13,840 nucleotides of DNA from Alphaproteobacteria bacterium (GCA_024279045.1 JAJRRZ010000021.1:1-13840); one strand, 5' to 3'; shown: positions 1 through 8,104, numbered from the stretch's first letter. Numbers and translations: made by a program. Notes: generated by a model not told the origin, from the letters alone.

Positions 1-53
1 GAAAGCTCCTCCAGACGCTGCTCAAAATCCCAGAACCCCTTCTGTCCCTTCAT
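1..53 (-). CDS. Transposase, IS5/IS1182-like, N-terminal fragment (runs off window)
   Basis: The frame starts with ATG at 53 and reads MKGQKGFWDFEQRLEEL before leaving the window. This start resembles the N-termini of IS5/IS1182-type DDE transposases, which usually begin with a short FWD/IE-R--L motif before the DUF772 domain. A Shine-Dalgarno-like GGAGGGATG lies a few bases upstream. It differs from the right-hand copy at I10F, H12Q and silent sites, so the two ISs are close but not identical. The catalytic DDE residues are not in view, so activity cannot be judged. Confidence 0.7.
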   Translation of the reverse strand, partial: MKGQKGFWDFEQRLEEL

Positions 54-138
54 TCTGACATCCCTCCAGCGATTCAGGCTTCTTTCTCACCGGAGTGAAT
101 CATATTCCGACTGAAATGCCCAGTTTCCGGAGGTGTCC
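1..138 (-). mobile_element. IS5/IS1182-like insertion sequence, inner end (left copy, partial)
   Basis: The reverse complement of this stretch matches 13701-13838 without gaps, with 7 mismatches over 138 bases. The match stops sharply at position 138, reading outward from GGACACCTCCGG, so I place the inner IS boundary there. The segment holds the IS end, an untranslated leader and the start of a transposase reading leftwards out of the window. The IS interrupts a phage gene whose start codon is at 246. The rest of the element, its other terminal repeat and any target duplication lie outside the window. The family assignment rests on the transposase N-terminus only. Confidence 0.8.
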
Positions 139-246
139 GGTCGGCGGCCCACTGGCGAATTGCTCTTCCGGCACCGCCTCCAGTTCCCGCCGCAGCCATT
201 CCGGCAACTCGCCATCCGGATCAATGAAAGGGCTGACGTATCTCAT
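100..246 (-). pseudogene. Phage gene truncated by IS insertion (48-codon chimera)
   Basis: An ATG at 246 overlaps the TGA of the gp15-like gene (ATGA), the tight coupling typical of this operon. The frame reads MRYVSPFIDPDGELPEWLRR and continues for about 36 codons of phage sequence ending near ASGPP. It then crosses the IS boundary at 138 and picks up about 12 IS-encoded codons (ending GISVGI) before a TGA at 100-102. The Pro/Glu-rich, acidic N-terminus is not one I recognise. By position after the gp14-like and gp15-like genes it could be the start of a third internal virion (gp16-like) protein or a tail gene, but this is context only. The rest of the gene is absent from the window. Confidence 0.6.
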
Positions 247-2402
247 GGCGCCGCCACCTCATCGTCAGGCTTCGGTGCCCTGCGCTCCAGTGATGGCCCC
301 GCCGGCAGCTTGATGCGCGGCAGCTTCGCTGCGTTCAGCAGCCACGGCCCACCGGTCTGTTCATCCACCAGCCACACCGCCCCGTTTTCAGGGTCGCTCA
401 CAGACACCCGGAACACCCCCGCGGCCACCGGCACCAGGTGCATCTGCCGCAGTTCGTGCGCACGGACGGGCCGCAGCTCATCCTTGCCCTTCCGATACAT
501 GGGCCGCCCGCCCGTCTGCGACACCACCGCCAGCTGATTGTCCGGCAACAGCTCCATCAGCCGCTCGAATTCCTCAACCGCCAGGTTCGGTGGCAGCAGT
601 ATCTTCCGCCCCTTCCAGGTGGCCAGTCCGCCGCCGGCGGCCGTCTTGCCCAGCGCCATCTCCACGGCCTGCTTGTAAAGCTGCTCGTCGAAGTCCTGCA
701 CGCCGGCGTCCACCGCCAGCTTGGCATAAATGCCGTCCGCCGTCTTTTTCACACCCTCCAGCGCCTTGCTCGGCACCACCCTGGCCAGCATCTTGCGCAG
801 CGTCTCTCTGGCACTGCCGGGGACGCGCACCACCCCGCCCTTGATCAGGTCCTGCCCCTCCAGCGCCGCCTGCACGGTTTCATCGGCGCGCCACATCTGC
901 AACACCCCAAGGTGCGCAATTTCCGGCTTCTCGATACCCAGTTCGTCCAGCACCCGCACCAGCCGGTCGCGCGCGCCTTGCGCCAGCTGCCGCAGCATCG
1001 CTGCGCGCCCTTGTGCATCCAGCCCATCCCATTCTCGCTTCAGCGCCTTGCGCTCCTCGTTTGTCAGATAGCGCACCGCGCTGCCCTGCGCTGCTGCGGC
1101 GGCTTCCGCCACCTCCACCCGCTGCCGCCAGGCTTCTGCATTGCTGCCTGCCGTCAGCGGCCTCATCGTTCGCTCGCGATCCTTCACATGCCCCGTTATC
1201 GCCGCCAGCGACAGCGGGTCCTCGCGCATCAGCTTGCGCTTCCAGGCGATGCGCGCCTCAATGGCCCGCGCCAGCGCCACGTTCTCTTCCGTCGGGTCGC
1301 GCTCTGCCACCTGCCTCGCTTCCGCTGCCATGCGCTCGGCCTCCGGCAGCGGCATACGCCCCACGCTTGTCAGGATATGGCGCCCTTTGTCCAGCCGCTT
1401 CACGGCCTGCGCCAGCTTTTCGCTGCCGCTATCCGCCGCCGCCCGCTGCAGCATGAGCATGTCCAGCTCGTCCGGCAGCTCGCCACTGCGCAACGCCAGC
1501 ATTGCCCGGCGCAGTGCGCCGCGCGCCGGCTGTGCCGCCGCCGCGCTGTCTGCACGGATTTTCGCCTCCAGCCGCGAGCGCACGTTCAGCCACTCGTCGG
1601 CCTCCAACGTGCCGGCCAGCCCCTTGCCTTCTTGCCACTGCCGGTTCAGCTCCTCCAGCAACCGCCGCTTGGCCGCCACGTCCGGCGCGCCATCCACCGC
1701 CCCCTCGATGCGCAGCATCGTCGCCTGCTTGCGCAGCCGTCGCATCATCTGCTGCGCCCTGAGAGGCGTTATTTCCCCCTGTTCAACCGCCCGCTGCAGC
1801 TGCTCTTCCGTCTCCTGCAGCTCTTGCTCCAGCAGTTGTTCGCCTTCCTCGTCTCCCGCCGCCACCGTCAGCGCCAGCCGCCCGATGTCCTGCTCCCGCC
1901 GCGCCAGCATCTCGTCCAGCACCGCCAGGCGCTCCTGCTTCTGCCGCTGTTCGAAGGCCTGCCGCGCCTGCCGGGTAACGATCAGCGCCTGCCGGCGGAA
2001 CATGGTGTCCGCTCCCGGCTGCGCCTCCGGCGGCAATGCCTGCACGAACTGCTCGCGCTCCTTCTCCAGCGCCGCCTGCGCCGCTGCCGGATCGTCCGCA
2101 TGCTGCTGCAACACTTCATCCGCCTTCTGACGGATAGTGATATCCAGCCGCTGCAGAAACGTCTCCACCGCTGCCAGGTCGTGCGCCACACCACGGATGG
2201 TGCCGTCGCGGCGCAGGTTCATCTCGCCCTGCATGCCCTCTAGCGCGCCGCTCAGCGCGCCTTCCCGCCGCGCCCGCGCATTCGCCGCCTTGCTTGCCTT
2301 GTCAGCCTGCCGTTCCAGCCGCTTCTGCTGGCGGCGCAGCAATTGCGAGGCTTCCTCGCCGGCCACCCCACTATCCACTTCCGTGTAGCGCCACGTTGCC
2401 AT
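243..2402 (-). CDS. Internal virion / ejection protein, T7 gp15-like (putative)
   Basis: This 719-residue, highly charged protein is almost entirely predicted helix, rich in Ala, Glu, Arg and Gln. Coiled-coil-like stretches occupy roughly residues 15-60 and 140-260. The C-terminal third (about 560-719) is more globular and ends in a Pro/Lys-rich tail. Size and position match T7 gp15 (about 747 aa), an inner-core protein ejected into the cell with the DNA, and it follows a gp14-like protein as in T7. I see no peptidase or lytic motif. The start ATG lies 3 bases after the upstream stop and has a GGGGGTGAGG Shine-Dalgarno. Assignment is by position, size and composition. Inner-core proteins diverge fast, so it could also be named only as a hypothetical phage structural protein. 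Confidence 0.65.
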   Translation of the reverse strand: MATWRYTEVDSGVAGEEASQLLRRQQKRLERQADKASKAANARARREGALSGALEGMQGEMNLRRDGTIRGVAHDLAAVETFLQRLDITIRQKADEVLQQHADDPAAAQAALEKEREQFVQALPPEAQPGADTMFRRQALIVTRQARQAFEQRQKQERLAVLDEMLARREQDIGRLALTVAAGDEEGEQLLEQELQETEEQLQRAVEQGEITPLRAQQMMRRLRKQATMLRIEGAVDGAPDVAAKRRLLEELNRQWQEGKGLAGTLEADEWLNVRSRLEAKIRADSAAAAQPARGALRRAMLALRSGELPDELDMLMLQRAAADSGSEKLAQAVKRLDKGRHILTSVGRMPLPEAERMAAEARQVAERDPTEENVALARAIEARIAWKRKLMREDPLSLAAITGHVKDRERTMRPLTAGSNAEAWRQRVEVAEAAAAAQGSAVRYLTNEERKALKREWDGLDAQGRAAMLRQLAQGARDRLVRVLDELGIEKPEIAHLGVLQMWRADETVQAALEGQDLIKGGVVRVPGSARETLRKMLARVVPSKALEGVKKTADGIYAKLAVDAGVQDFDEQLYKQAVEMALGKTAAGGGLATWKGRKILLPPNLAVEEFERLMELLPDNQLAVVSQTGGRPMYRKGKDELRPVRAHELRQMHLVPVAAGVFRVSVSDPENGAVWLVDEQTGGPWLLNAAKLPRIKLPAGPSLERRAPKPDDEVAAP

Positions 2403-2405
2403 GCC

Positions 2406-2900
2406 TCACCCCCTGCGCGCCAGATCACCCGTGAAATCGGCCACGCTGCCGAACAGCTCCGCCCAGCCCGCATCCTTCGCCAGGCTCGCCGCCAGCCGCT
2501 TGCGCCGCGCCCGGCGCTGCAGGTTGCGCGCCTGAAACAGCCGCGTATCACGCGCCAGCCGCACATCCTCCATGCCTCTGTCAGCCGCCTGGCCAAGCAC
2601 CAGCGCCGTGGTGCCGCGGCTGATGTCGGCGCCACTTGCGGCGAACCCCACCCGCGCCGCCGCCAGGTCGCGATAGAGTCTCTCCGTCAGTTGCCGCGCC
2701 TCCTGTGCGCCCTGCAGCCGTCGTTGCGCGGCCTCCACCTCGTGCGCCATGGCCTGTGTATTCAGCGCTGCCGCTTCGGCCTTGCTGCGGTAAATCGCCG
2801 TCAGGCCCGCCCCAATGCTGGCCACCCCCTGCATCATATCGTCCATCCCGATGCGCGGCGGCTGGAATGAGCTGAACAGTTGCCCGATGAATGCCGACAT
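2406..2900 (-). CDS. Internal virion protein, T7 gp14-like (putative)
   Basis: This protein has 164 residues. After a short N-terminal region comes a Gly/Ala-rich stretch (about 22-36, GMDDMMQGVASIGAG) and then a long Ala/Gln/Arg-rich helical region (about 38-140). In the middle is AASGADISRGTTALVLG, a pattern common in small podovirus core proteins that follow the tail nozzle gene (small residue-rich helix, then S-G--s-G-s). T7 gp14 is 196 aa and forms an ejected channel component in the outer membrane. That role is inferred from family and position. The ATG is preceded by GGTGAGGC and lies 3 bases from the stop of the upstream nozzle gene, so it is co-translated with it. Confidence 0.65.
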   Translation of the reverse strand: MSAFIGQLFSSFQPPRIGMDDMMQGVASIGAGLTAIYRSKAEAAALNTQAMAHEVEAAQRRLQGAQEARQLTERLYRDLAAARVGFAASGADISRGTTALVLGQAADRGMEDVRLARDTRLFQARNLQRRARRKRLAASLAKDAGWAELFGSVADFTGDLARRG

Positions 2901-2903
2901 GCC

Positions 2904-5378
2904 TCACCTCACGTATTCGATATCCAGCGCCAACAGCTTCAGCGGCCCTGGGCGCTCCTGCGTGATGATCACCCGCGGCTGCCTCGAAAACCCGCGCAGC
3001 GCCTCGCGCCGCACCGTCCCGTCCACCAGCCTGTCCATCATCGCCACGTCCGCCGGCGTGTCCCAGCGCAACAGCGCCACGTCCACCGCCTCGTCCGTAT
3101 CGCTGCCCATGGCGATGCTGCCGGTTTCCGCCACGCTGGCCGCCACCGCATGAATGCGCATCGGCGTCTCCGGCGCCCCGCTCAGCTCCGCCGGGCGCAG
3201 CGGCAGCGTCTCCACCCGCGGCACGGCCCACAGCCCTGCCTGCACCACCCGCGCCGGTGGATCTGGCTGCACCTGCCCGCCCTGCACGTGCACAGGCCCT
3301 TGTACATCACCATCCGCCAGCACCCACACATCCATGCCGTTCAGATGCTCAAGCCCATCCAGCACACTGCCTGCCGCGCCCAGGTCGCGTTCCACGGCCG
3401 CATCAAACAGCACTCCCGCCTCCGCGCGCTCCAGCCGCAGCGTGCCACCCCGCCGCGCCACCACGAACAGCCTGTCATCTTCCGTCGTAACGATGCTCAC
3501 GAACGCCCCTTCCGTGCGCCACACGCTCGCCCCCATGATGTTCTGCTCGCGCATGCCGGCAAAGGCCACGATGCTGCCGTCATCGCGCAGCAAGTAGAGC
3601 ATGTCGGCCTCTTCGCCAGGCACGTTGCGCCGTCTGTCCAGATCAATCGCCCCGCGCATCAGCCCGTGCCACAGATACCCTATCTGCGACACGCCATAGC
3701 TCGCCTCGATGTCCGAATAGACGTATTCCTCCAGCGTGTTGCCGCCGCTGCCGATGTAGATGGTGCTGCCGCGCAACGGCGCGGTGCGCGCGCCTGGCAA
3801 GGCGCCAATGTCCGCCGCCGGCACGTAGCGGCGTGGCTTCTCGCGGTCGATCTCCTCGTTGTCCAGGTAGAACACCTGAGAGCCGCAGTAGATTTGCAGC
3901 GCCCGCCCAGGCGTCAGCGCCACGATGCCCTGCGGGTCGTCCATGTCAATCAGGTCGTAAATGCCGCCACCGGCCCCTTCGAACTCCGTGTCGAAATCGA
4001 AATACTCGCCGACACGGCTCATCAACAGCGCCCGCCGCAGGCTTTTCGCCCCGCCCAGCAGCAGCCGATTGTGAAAGAAGGCGCCACATGCAGGCCACCC
4101 TCGCGTTTCGGAGATCACCGGCTCGCCACCAGGCATGCCGCGCTGCGTCTTTTCAACTTCGATGAACGCGGTTGCGCTGTCCACGAAGCGCCCCTCTATC
4201 AGCAGGAAATCACGCCCCGCATTGCCCGTGCCTGAGAACGTAACCGTGAACACGGTCAGCTCGTTCTCCGTGCCAGCCACCACAGTGATGCCCGGATAGA
4301 CGTTCGGCAGGTCCTCCAGCGCCGCCTTGATGGCCGCCGCGATATCCGCCGTCGCGCCCGTCCATTTGATGGGCCGCGTCGTCGTGCCCTCGCAGGTCAG
4401 CGTGAAGCTCTTGTTGTTTTCTGGCGACAGTGCGTAGACCTTCTGCACGCAAGACTGCACGTTGTCGTAGGTCTCGTCGGGAAAACGCTCCAGCGGAACG
4501 TTCTTCAGCGGCACGGCATCGCCCTGCCACTGCTCGTCCGCCCCCTGCCGCTGAATGAGCCAGGGCCGCACGTCGTTATGAAACAATATCACCGTGTCGG
4601 CCTTCTGCGCCCAGGTCATCCGCCGCAGATGCCACGCTCGCACAGCACTTGGCGCACCGGCCAGCCACTGCCCGGTGCCGTCATAGATGTCCACATGCGC
4701 ATCAACCAGCACCAGCACGTAGACGTTGCCGCTCTCGCTGGTCATGTCCACCAGCCGCGCCGCCGTCGGCTGGATGCCCAGCCCATGCAGCGCCACCCCG
4801 CCCAGCTCCAGCCAGCCGAAGCCGGCATCCGGCACGTCAACCACGATGCGCCAATACCGCGCCGTGATGCTCCCGCCAGGCGCCAGGCAGAACCGCCGCG
4901 AGCGCACCAGCGTGCTCACGTCCGCCGCCGCGCCCACATCCTGCCACGCACCACCCACCAGCGCCTGTGCCCGCATCGCCCGGAGGGCCTTGCCGGTATC
5001 CACCCTGTAAGCCAGCACGTCCAGCGCCTGCACGGCAATGTCCGCCCCCGCATCGATCTCCACGATCACCTGCTCACCAGCCGCCAACGCGCCGGTCTGC
5101 GTCTTCGTCGCCCCATCGCCGTCTATCAGCCACTGTGCATCACCGCCGTTCTGCATGCTCAGGCTCATTGCCGCCATGTCGTGTGGCGCCAGGTTCGCCC
5201 GCACCGTCGCGCAGTGCACGAACCCGGGCCGCCGCGCCAGTGCGCCTACAGGCGTTACCACCACGTTCTCCGCCTGCGCTAGCGCTTGGCGCCACAGCCG
5301 CGTGTCCTCGCGCCGGCTTGCCGCCTCGTCTATCTGCCCACGTGAAAAGCTGTTCTGCGTGTATCGCGCCCGCGCCAT
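2904..5378 (-). CDS. Tail nozzle / tail tubular protein B-like (T7 gp12-like)
   Basis: This 824-residue protein is close in size to T7 gp12 (794 aa), the nozzle at the tip of the short tail. Its N-terminus carries the pattern that marks podovirus proteins of this type: F-RGQID near residues 9-15, R-DT-LWRQAL at about 23-34, then N-VV-P-GALARRPGF at about 38-52. The remainder is beta-rich with many Gly and Asp residues, as expected of a propeller-bearing tail protein. The gene directly follows the tail tubular A-like gene, the same pair order as T7 genes 11-12. A strong GGAGGTGAT lies just upstream of the ATG, 4 bases past the upstream stop. The function (DNA conduit at the tail tip) is inferred from family. 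No enzyme motif was recognised. Confidence 0.78.
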   Translation of the reverse strand: MARARYTQNSFSRGQIDEAASRREDTRLWRQALAQAENVVVTPVGALARRPGFVHCATVRANLAPHDMAAMSLSMQNGGDAQWLIDGDGATKTQTGALAAGEQVIVEIDAGADIAVQALDVLAYRVDTGKALRAMRAQALVGGAWQDVGAAADVSTLVRSRRFCLAPGGSITARYWRIVVDVPDAGFGWLELGGVALHGLGIQPTAARLVDMTSESGNVYVLVLVDAHVDIYDGTGQWLAGAPSAVRAWHLRRMTWAQKADTVILFHNDVRPWLIQRQGADEQWQGDAVPLKNVPLERFPDETYDNVQSCVQKVYALSPENNKSFTLTCEGTTTRPIKWTGATADIAAAIKAALEDLPNVYPGITVVAGTENELTVFTVTFSGTGNAGRDFLLIEGRFVDSATAFIEVEKTQRGMPGGEPVISETRGWPACGAFFHNRLLLGGAKSLRRALLMSRVGEYFDFDTEFEGAGGGIYDLIDMDDPQGIVALTPGRALQIYCGSQVFYLDNEEIDREKPRRYVPAADIGALPGARTAPLRGSTIYIGSGGNTLEEYVYSDIEASYGVSQIGYLWHGLMRGAIDLDRRRNVPGEEADMLYLLRDDGSIVAFAGMREQNIMGASVWRTEGAFVSIVTTEDDRLFVVARRGGTLRLERAEAGVLFDAAVERDLGAAGSVLDGLEHLNGMDVWVLADGDVQGPVHVQGGQVQPDPPARVVQAGLWAVPRVETLPLRPAELSGAPETPMRIHAVAASVAETGSIAMGSDTDEAVDVALLRWDTPADVAMMDRLVDGTVRREALRGFSRQPRVIITQERPGPLKLLALDIEYVR

Positions 5379-5382
5379 GCCA

Positions 5383-5997
5383 TCACCTCCAGCGCGCGCC
5401 GCTCAGCCAGTTATGCGGCAGCGCCCGCGCTTTCGGCGGGCGCGCCTGGCTGTCCAGCCCGGCGGAAATGGCGAATTGCCCACCGGCGCCTTCCAGCCCC
5501 GGCGTGCCAAAGGCCTCCTGCCGCAACTGCTCGCGCAACGTCCTGTCCTCGCGCACGCTCAGCGCATAACGGCTGGCCAACGCCAGCACCACCAGCCGCC
5601 GGAAATGCCCCGGCCAGGCGCTCACCGGCGGCAGCTCGCGAATGCGCGCAAACACCTGCCCGGCATTCGTCAGCACCTTCTGCCCGTCCTCGCTGTAGCT
5701 GAAATCGCGCAACACCCCATCTGGCAGCCGTTCGTAAAGCAGCAGCGGCGGGCCGATGCGCGCCGCCGGCAACTGGTAGGCATGCTCGTATGGCGTCGCA
5801 TCCACGCTGGCGTCGCGCACGCAGGGCCGCAACGCCGTCGCCGCGAAGCTCCATTCCCGCCGCGATATCAGGTCCTCCAGCGTCGCTTCGAACTCCTGCA
5901 CCCGCGGATGCGCCGAGGTCGCCGCATCCGCCTGCAACGGCGATGCCCCGATCTCCGTCAGCGCCTCGTTGATCACCTCCACCGCGCCGCCCAGCAT
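5383..5997 (-). CDS. Head-to-tail adaptor, tail tubular protein A-like (T7 gp11-like)
   Basis: The open frame reaches back to 6054, but I choose the ATG at 5997 because GGAGGGTGCAG precedes it. The upstream residues (ARRAAMARRAH...) look like non-coding leader. The protein is then 204 aa, against 196 in T7 gp11. The N-terminus VEVINEALTEIGASPL, followed by VQEFEATLEDLISRREWSFA (about residues 32-51), is the signature of the gp11 family: N--L--IG--P, then a helical segment ending in W-FA. These proteins form the ring joining the portal to the tail nozzle. The mid region (FSYSEDGQKVLTN, then helical LRRLVVLALASRYA-type residues) fits the family. It sits between the capsid genes and the nozzle gene. 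Confidence 0.8.
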   Translation of the reverse strand: MLGGAVEVINEALTEIGASPLQADAATSAHPRVQEFEATLEDLISRREWSFAATALRPCVRDASVDATPYEHAYQLPAARIGPPLLLYERLPDGVLRDFSYSEDGQKVLTNAGQVFARIRELPPVSAWPGHFRRLVVLALASRYALSVREDRTLREQLRQEAFGTPGLEGAGGQFAISAGLDSQARPPKARALPHNWLSGARWR

Positions 5998-6064
5998 CTG
6001 CACCCTCCAGCATGGAATGTGTGCACGGCGGGCCATGGCAGCCCGCCGCGCCATCTCGTCATCA

Positions 6065-6337
6065 TCAGGCCGTGTTCACCACCTGGGCGATGCTCACCAC
6101 CCCGGCGGACACGTCGGTAACCACCAGCATCCGCAGCTGCGGCGTGGCATCCACGTCCAGCGTGGCGATGATCTGATCGCCCTTCTCCAGCACGTCCGCC
6201 GCCGTGTTGAAATACCCGGCGGCATTCACCGTCGCCCAGTCGTCGGTCGTTACCAGCGAATACACGCCCGGGCTGGTGCCGCTGGCCGCCACCCCGCCGT
6301 TGGCGATGCGGCGCAGATTGCCTTTCGTCAGTGCCAT
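6065..6337 (-). CDS. Small capsid-adjacent phage protein, possible decoration/cement protein
   Basis: This 90-residue protein begins MALTKGNLRRIANGG. It then has a Ser/Thr/Gly-rich segment, DDWATVNAAGYFNTAADVLEKG (about 32-53) and a beta-rich end with VVTDVSAGVVSIAQV. Similar short proteins (LRRIA-G, AGYFN----L--GD, V---AGVV) commonly sit directly downstream of podovirus and siphovirus capsid genes. They are thought to bind the capsid surface or be minor head proteins. In Bordetella phage BPP-1 a cement protein is encoded next to the capsid gene, but I cannot show homology to it here. GAGGAGG precedes the ATG, and the gap to the capsid stop is 13 bases, so it is likely made in similar amounts to the capsid protein. 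Confidence 0.6.
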   Translation of the reverse strand: MALTKGNLRRIANGGVAASGTSPGVYSLVTTDDWATVNAAGYFNTAADVLEKGDQIIATLDVDATPQLRMLVVTDVSAGVVSIAQVVNTA

Positions 6338-6350
6338 GTCGTCATCCTCC

Positions 6351-7208
6351 TCAGTTCAGCGGCGCGTCGTCCTTGCACTTGATCTCGATGATGCCTTCCG
6401 GCTGGATGGCCTTGCACGCGCCCTTGATGATGGCCTGATGCAGCCAACCCTGCTTCGTCGGCACGGCATCCACGTGGAACTCCACTTCGCCATAATCGCC
6501 CCAGCCCAGCGCCGCCTCGTGCCAGGCATAGAAGGTGCGCTCCGTGCCGTTCAGCGGCAGCGCCTCGTCCGGGAACGGTATCCAGATCACGTTGTTCCAG
6601 CGCCGCGGCGTGTCGATGGCCGCCTTCATGAACGGCTCGTCGCTCACGTATTCACGCCCCGAGAACTGCTGGTAGCCCATCATCTGTTCCCAGGGGTTGG
6701 ACGGCACGATGCAGAACACCCTGCCCGGCGCCATGGAGGTGAAGCGCTTCAGCTTCATGTTCACCTCGCGCGCCATCTGCAGCGTAAAGGCCTGCGCCGG
6801 ATCGCCCACCTGGTGATCCGCCGCATAGGTCTGCGCCGCCAGCTCGCCCACCACGATGGCATCGGCCTTGCGCCCGATCGCCGCCATGATGATGGCCTTC
6901 AGGTTGTCCTGGATGCTCGGGCTCATGTCGCCCAGCTGCGGCACGTCGCGCCAGTAGATGTAATCCGCCGCGGTGAATTCCTCGATGTCCTTGCTCACCA
7001 CGTTCATGGCAGCGTTCATCGTCTTCACTTCGTCGCCGCGGTCGATCTTCTGGGCCTCGCCCTTGCCCATCTTGCGCCAGTGCACCTTCTCCGCGCTCAC
7101 CCGCTCGGCATTGGTCATCGTGCCGCGCAGGCGAAAGCCCCTGTCCTGGAACTCGATCTGGATGCGCCGCGCCCAGGCCTCGACGTATCCGTTGGGAATT
7201 TCTCGCAT
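6351..7208 (-). CDS. Major capsid protein (putative)
   Basis: This 285-residue protein contains EFTAADYIYWRDVPQLGDMS (about 77-96), KADAIVVGELAAQTYA (about 114-129) and a centre with VFCIVPSNPWEQMMG (about 163-177). A C-terminal beta-rich section follows, with FYAWHEAALGWGDYGEVEFHV. This pattern resembles phage capsid proteins of about 300 aa in BPP-1-like and other podoviruses: a helix with an exposed loop, a -P--W--L/M motif, then a capsid domain with ALG-A. Position supports it, after portal and scaffold genes and before a small head protein and the head-tail adaptor. The ATG at 7208 has GAGGACAGG upstream. Unusually, a terminator (7398-7427) and a toxin-antitoxin cassette separate it from the scaffold gene. 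It is shorter than T7 gp10A (345 aa). Confidence 0.75.
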   Translation of the reverse strand: MREIPNGYVEAWARRIQIEFQDRGFRLRGTMTNAERVSAEKVHWRKMGKGEAQKIDRGDEVKTMNAAMNVVSKDIEEFTAADYIYWRDVPQLGDMSPSIQDNLKAIIMAAIGRKADAIVVGELAAQTYAADHQVGDPAQAFTLQMAREVNMKLKRFTSMAPGRVFCIVPSNPWEQMMGYQQFSGREYVSDEPFMKAAIDTPRRWNNVIWIPFPDEALPLNGTERTFYAWHEAALGWGDYGEVEFHVDAVPTKQGWLHQAIIKGACKAIQPEGIIEIKCKDDAPLN

Positions 7209-7397
7209 TGTCCTGTCCTCGATGATGATGATCGCTCATTCACCGGGACGATGGCCGCCGCACGCCGCCGGGCTGACCGCGTCCGCCGCCCATCGGCGCA
7301 CGCGGCAGAGGCCGGCAGCCCCCGCTGGCGGGTCTATCCCGCTGGCCGCCAGCATAAGCGCGGGCATGTGGGTGGTGAGGTTTCCGCCGGCACAAAC
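7209..7397 (-). other. Leader between terminator and capsid gene
   Basis: Roughly 190 bases of GC-rich sequence precede the capsid gene and hold its Shine-Dalgarno (GAGGACAGG) near 7214-7222. Open frames cross the stretch on both strands but show no recognisable protein. I see no convincing promoter for the capsid gene. GATAGA, read on the minus strand, has no good -35 partner. Confidence 0.4.
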
Positions 7398-7427
7398 GAA
7401 AAGGCCCCGGCTCTGCGCCAGGGCCTT
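7398..7427 (-). terminator. Rho-independent terminator downstream of higA (copy 2 of a 30-bp repeat)
   Basis: On the minus strand AAGGCCC pairs with GGGCCTT, extended by TGGC/GCCG around a GCAGA loop, about 11 pairs in all. It is followed by TTTTCGTTTG, a usable U-tract. It lies about 32 bases past the higA stop, so it ends the higBA transcript. It also stands between that transcript and the capsid gene. The 30 bases are identical to 8229-8258. Confidence 0.75.
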
Positions 7428-7458
7428 TCCTCCGTTTTCTCTGGTGCCGGATTTCTTG

Positions 7459-7731
7459 TCAGGCAGCTTCCGCTTGCCTGGCCTGGTGCAGATCCCACTG
7501 GTTCTGCAGGCGCAGCCATGTTTCCGCACCGATATCCAGAACTTTCTCCAGTCGCACCGCCGTCTTGGCGGTTATCGGATTGCGGCCGTGAATGATATCG
7601 CAGATCAGCTTCCTGCTCAGGTCGGCCTGCCTGGCCAATTCAGCCTGCGACATCTCCCTTGCTTCCAGATGCTCCTGCAGAACCTCTCCGGGGTGCACGG
7701 CCCAGTCCGGGGCGAATTGCTCGGGCCGCAT
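7459..7731 (-). CDS. higA: HigA-family antitoxin (XRE helix-turn-helix)
   Basis: This 90-residue protein has the standard HigA layout: WAVHPGEVLQEHLEAREMSQ near the N-terminus, a helix-turn-helix over about residues 27-65 (AELARQADLSRKLICDIIHG, then RNPITAKTAVRLEKVL) and the closing motif GAETWLRLQNQWDLHQAR. The antitoxin binds and neutralises HigB and, with it, represses their shared promoter. Here the palindrome at 8088-8104 is the likely site. The gene starts 13 bases after the higB stop with AAGGAG upstream, and a terminator follows. The toxin-first order is typical of higBA. It sits within a phage virion operon, so in this context it would act to retain the prophage (inferred). Confidence 0.93.
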   Translation of the reverse strand: MRPEQFAPDWAVHPGEVLQEHLEAREMSQAELARQADLSRKLICDIIHGRNPITAKTAVRLEKVLDIGAETWLRLQNQWDLHQARQAEAA

Positions 7732-7744
7732 GATTTTTTCTCCT

Positions 7745-8077
7745 TCAGTGATAATCGACGATCTCCACGATCTCGACAGCCGTTACCTTGGTCAGGTCGA
7801 TGCCACCGTCAGGCAACGTCGGCACAGGATCATGCGCCGGGCGAAACACCAGCCGCCAATTGGCCGTGATGTCCACGGCGAAGCACCCGGCCATGTCGCC
7901 CGACAACTGATGCCGCCGCTCAGGCGGCGTGGCCGGCACGTCCGCCAACGTCGCCGCCGCCTGCAACACCGCCAGCCTGCGCATCAGCTTCCGGCCACGT
8001 TCGCCGAAAGCCTTCATGATTTCTCTCTCGCTTTCCAGCTGACGGCGCAGCCGGCGATTGGCGAACGTTATCTCCAT
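7745..8077 (-). CDS. higB: HigB/RelE-family toxin
   Basis: The frame opens at 8116, but the first 13 codons would run through the palindromic operator, so I choose the ATG at 8077 (protein start MEITFANRRLRRQLESEREI), giving 110 aa. This is the usual size for the plasmid-maintenance killer family. Diagnostic parts are AFGERGRKLMRRL (about residues 24-36), PPERRHQLSGDMAGCFAVDI (about 51-70), ANWRLVFRPAHDPVP, and a C-terminal VEIVEIVDYH. HigB toxins are ribosome-dependent mRNA endonucleases. The conserved HxL, NWR(L/I)VF and C-terminal DYH positions are all present, so the toxin looks intact. It is followed directly by its antitoxin gene. Confidence 0.92.
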   Translation of the reverse strand: MEITFANRRLRRQLESEREIMKAFGERGRKLMRRLAVLQAAATLADVPATPPERRHQLSGDMAGCFAVDITANWRLVFRPAHDPVPTLPDGGIDLTKVTAVEIVEIVDYH

Positions 8078-8087
8078 GCACCCATCC

Positions 8088-8104
8088 GTTACCTGACAGG
8101 TAAC
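8088..8104. promoter_or_regulatory. Perfect palindromic operator, likely HigA/HigBA binding site
   Basis: GTTACCTG-A-CAGGTAAC is an 8-bp perfect inverted repeat with a one-base centre, 10 bases upstream of the chosen higB ATG. Dyads like this immediately before toxin-first modules are bound by the antitoxin dimer. The position, just downstream of the putative -10, fits repression by blocking RNA polymerase. Binding by HigA is inferred from location. Confidence 0.7.

Noticed and set aside
438..2243. 601-codon plus-strand open frame opposite the gp15-like gene
   Set aside because: His/Arg/Pro/Leu-rich translation typical of antisense frames in GC-rich DNA; no domain, and the minus-strand gene fits the operon with Shine-Dalgarno and spacing.
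2880..4235. 451-codon plus-strand frame opposite the nozzle gene
   Set aside because: Arg/His/Pro-rich antisense shadow with no recognisable motif.
7236..7529. 97-codon minus-strand frame between higA and the capsid gene
   Set aside because: It runs through the terminator hairpin and overlaps higA; its KALAQSRGLF stretch is just the translated terminator, seen again at the other copy.
6204..7595. 463-codon plus-strand frame across the capsid gene, terminator and higA
   Set aside because: It spans three recognised minus-strand features and a terminator hairpin, and shows no protein-like pattern.
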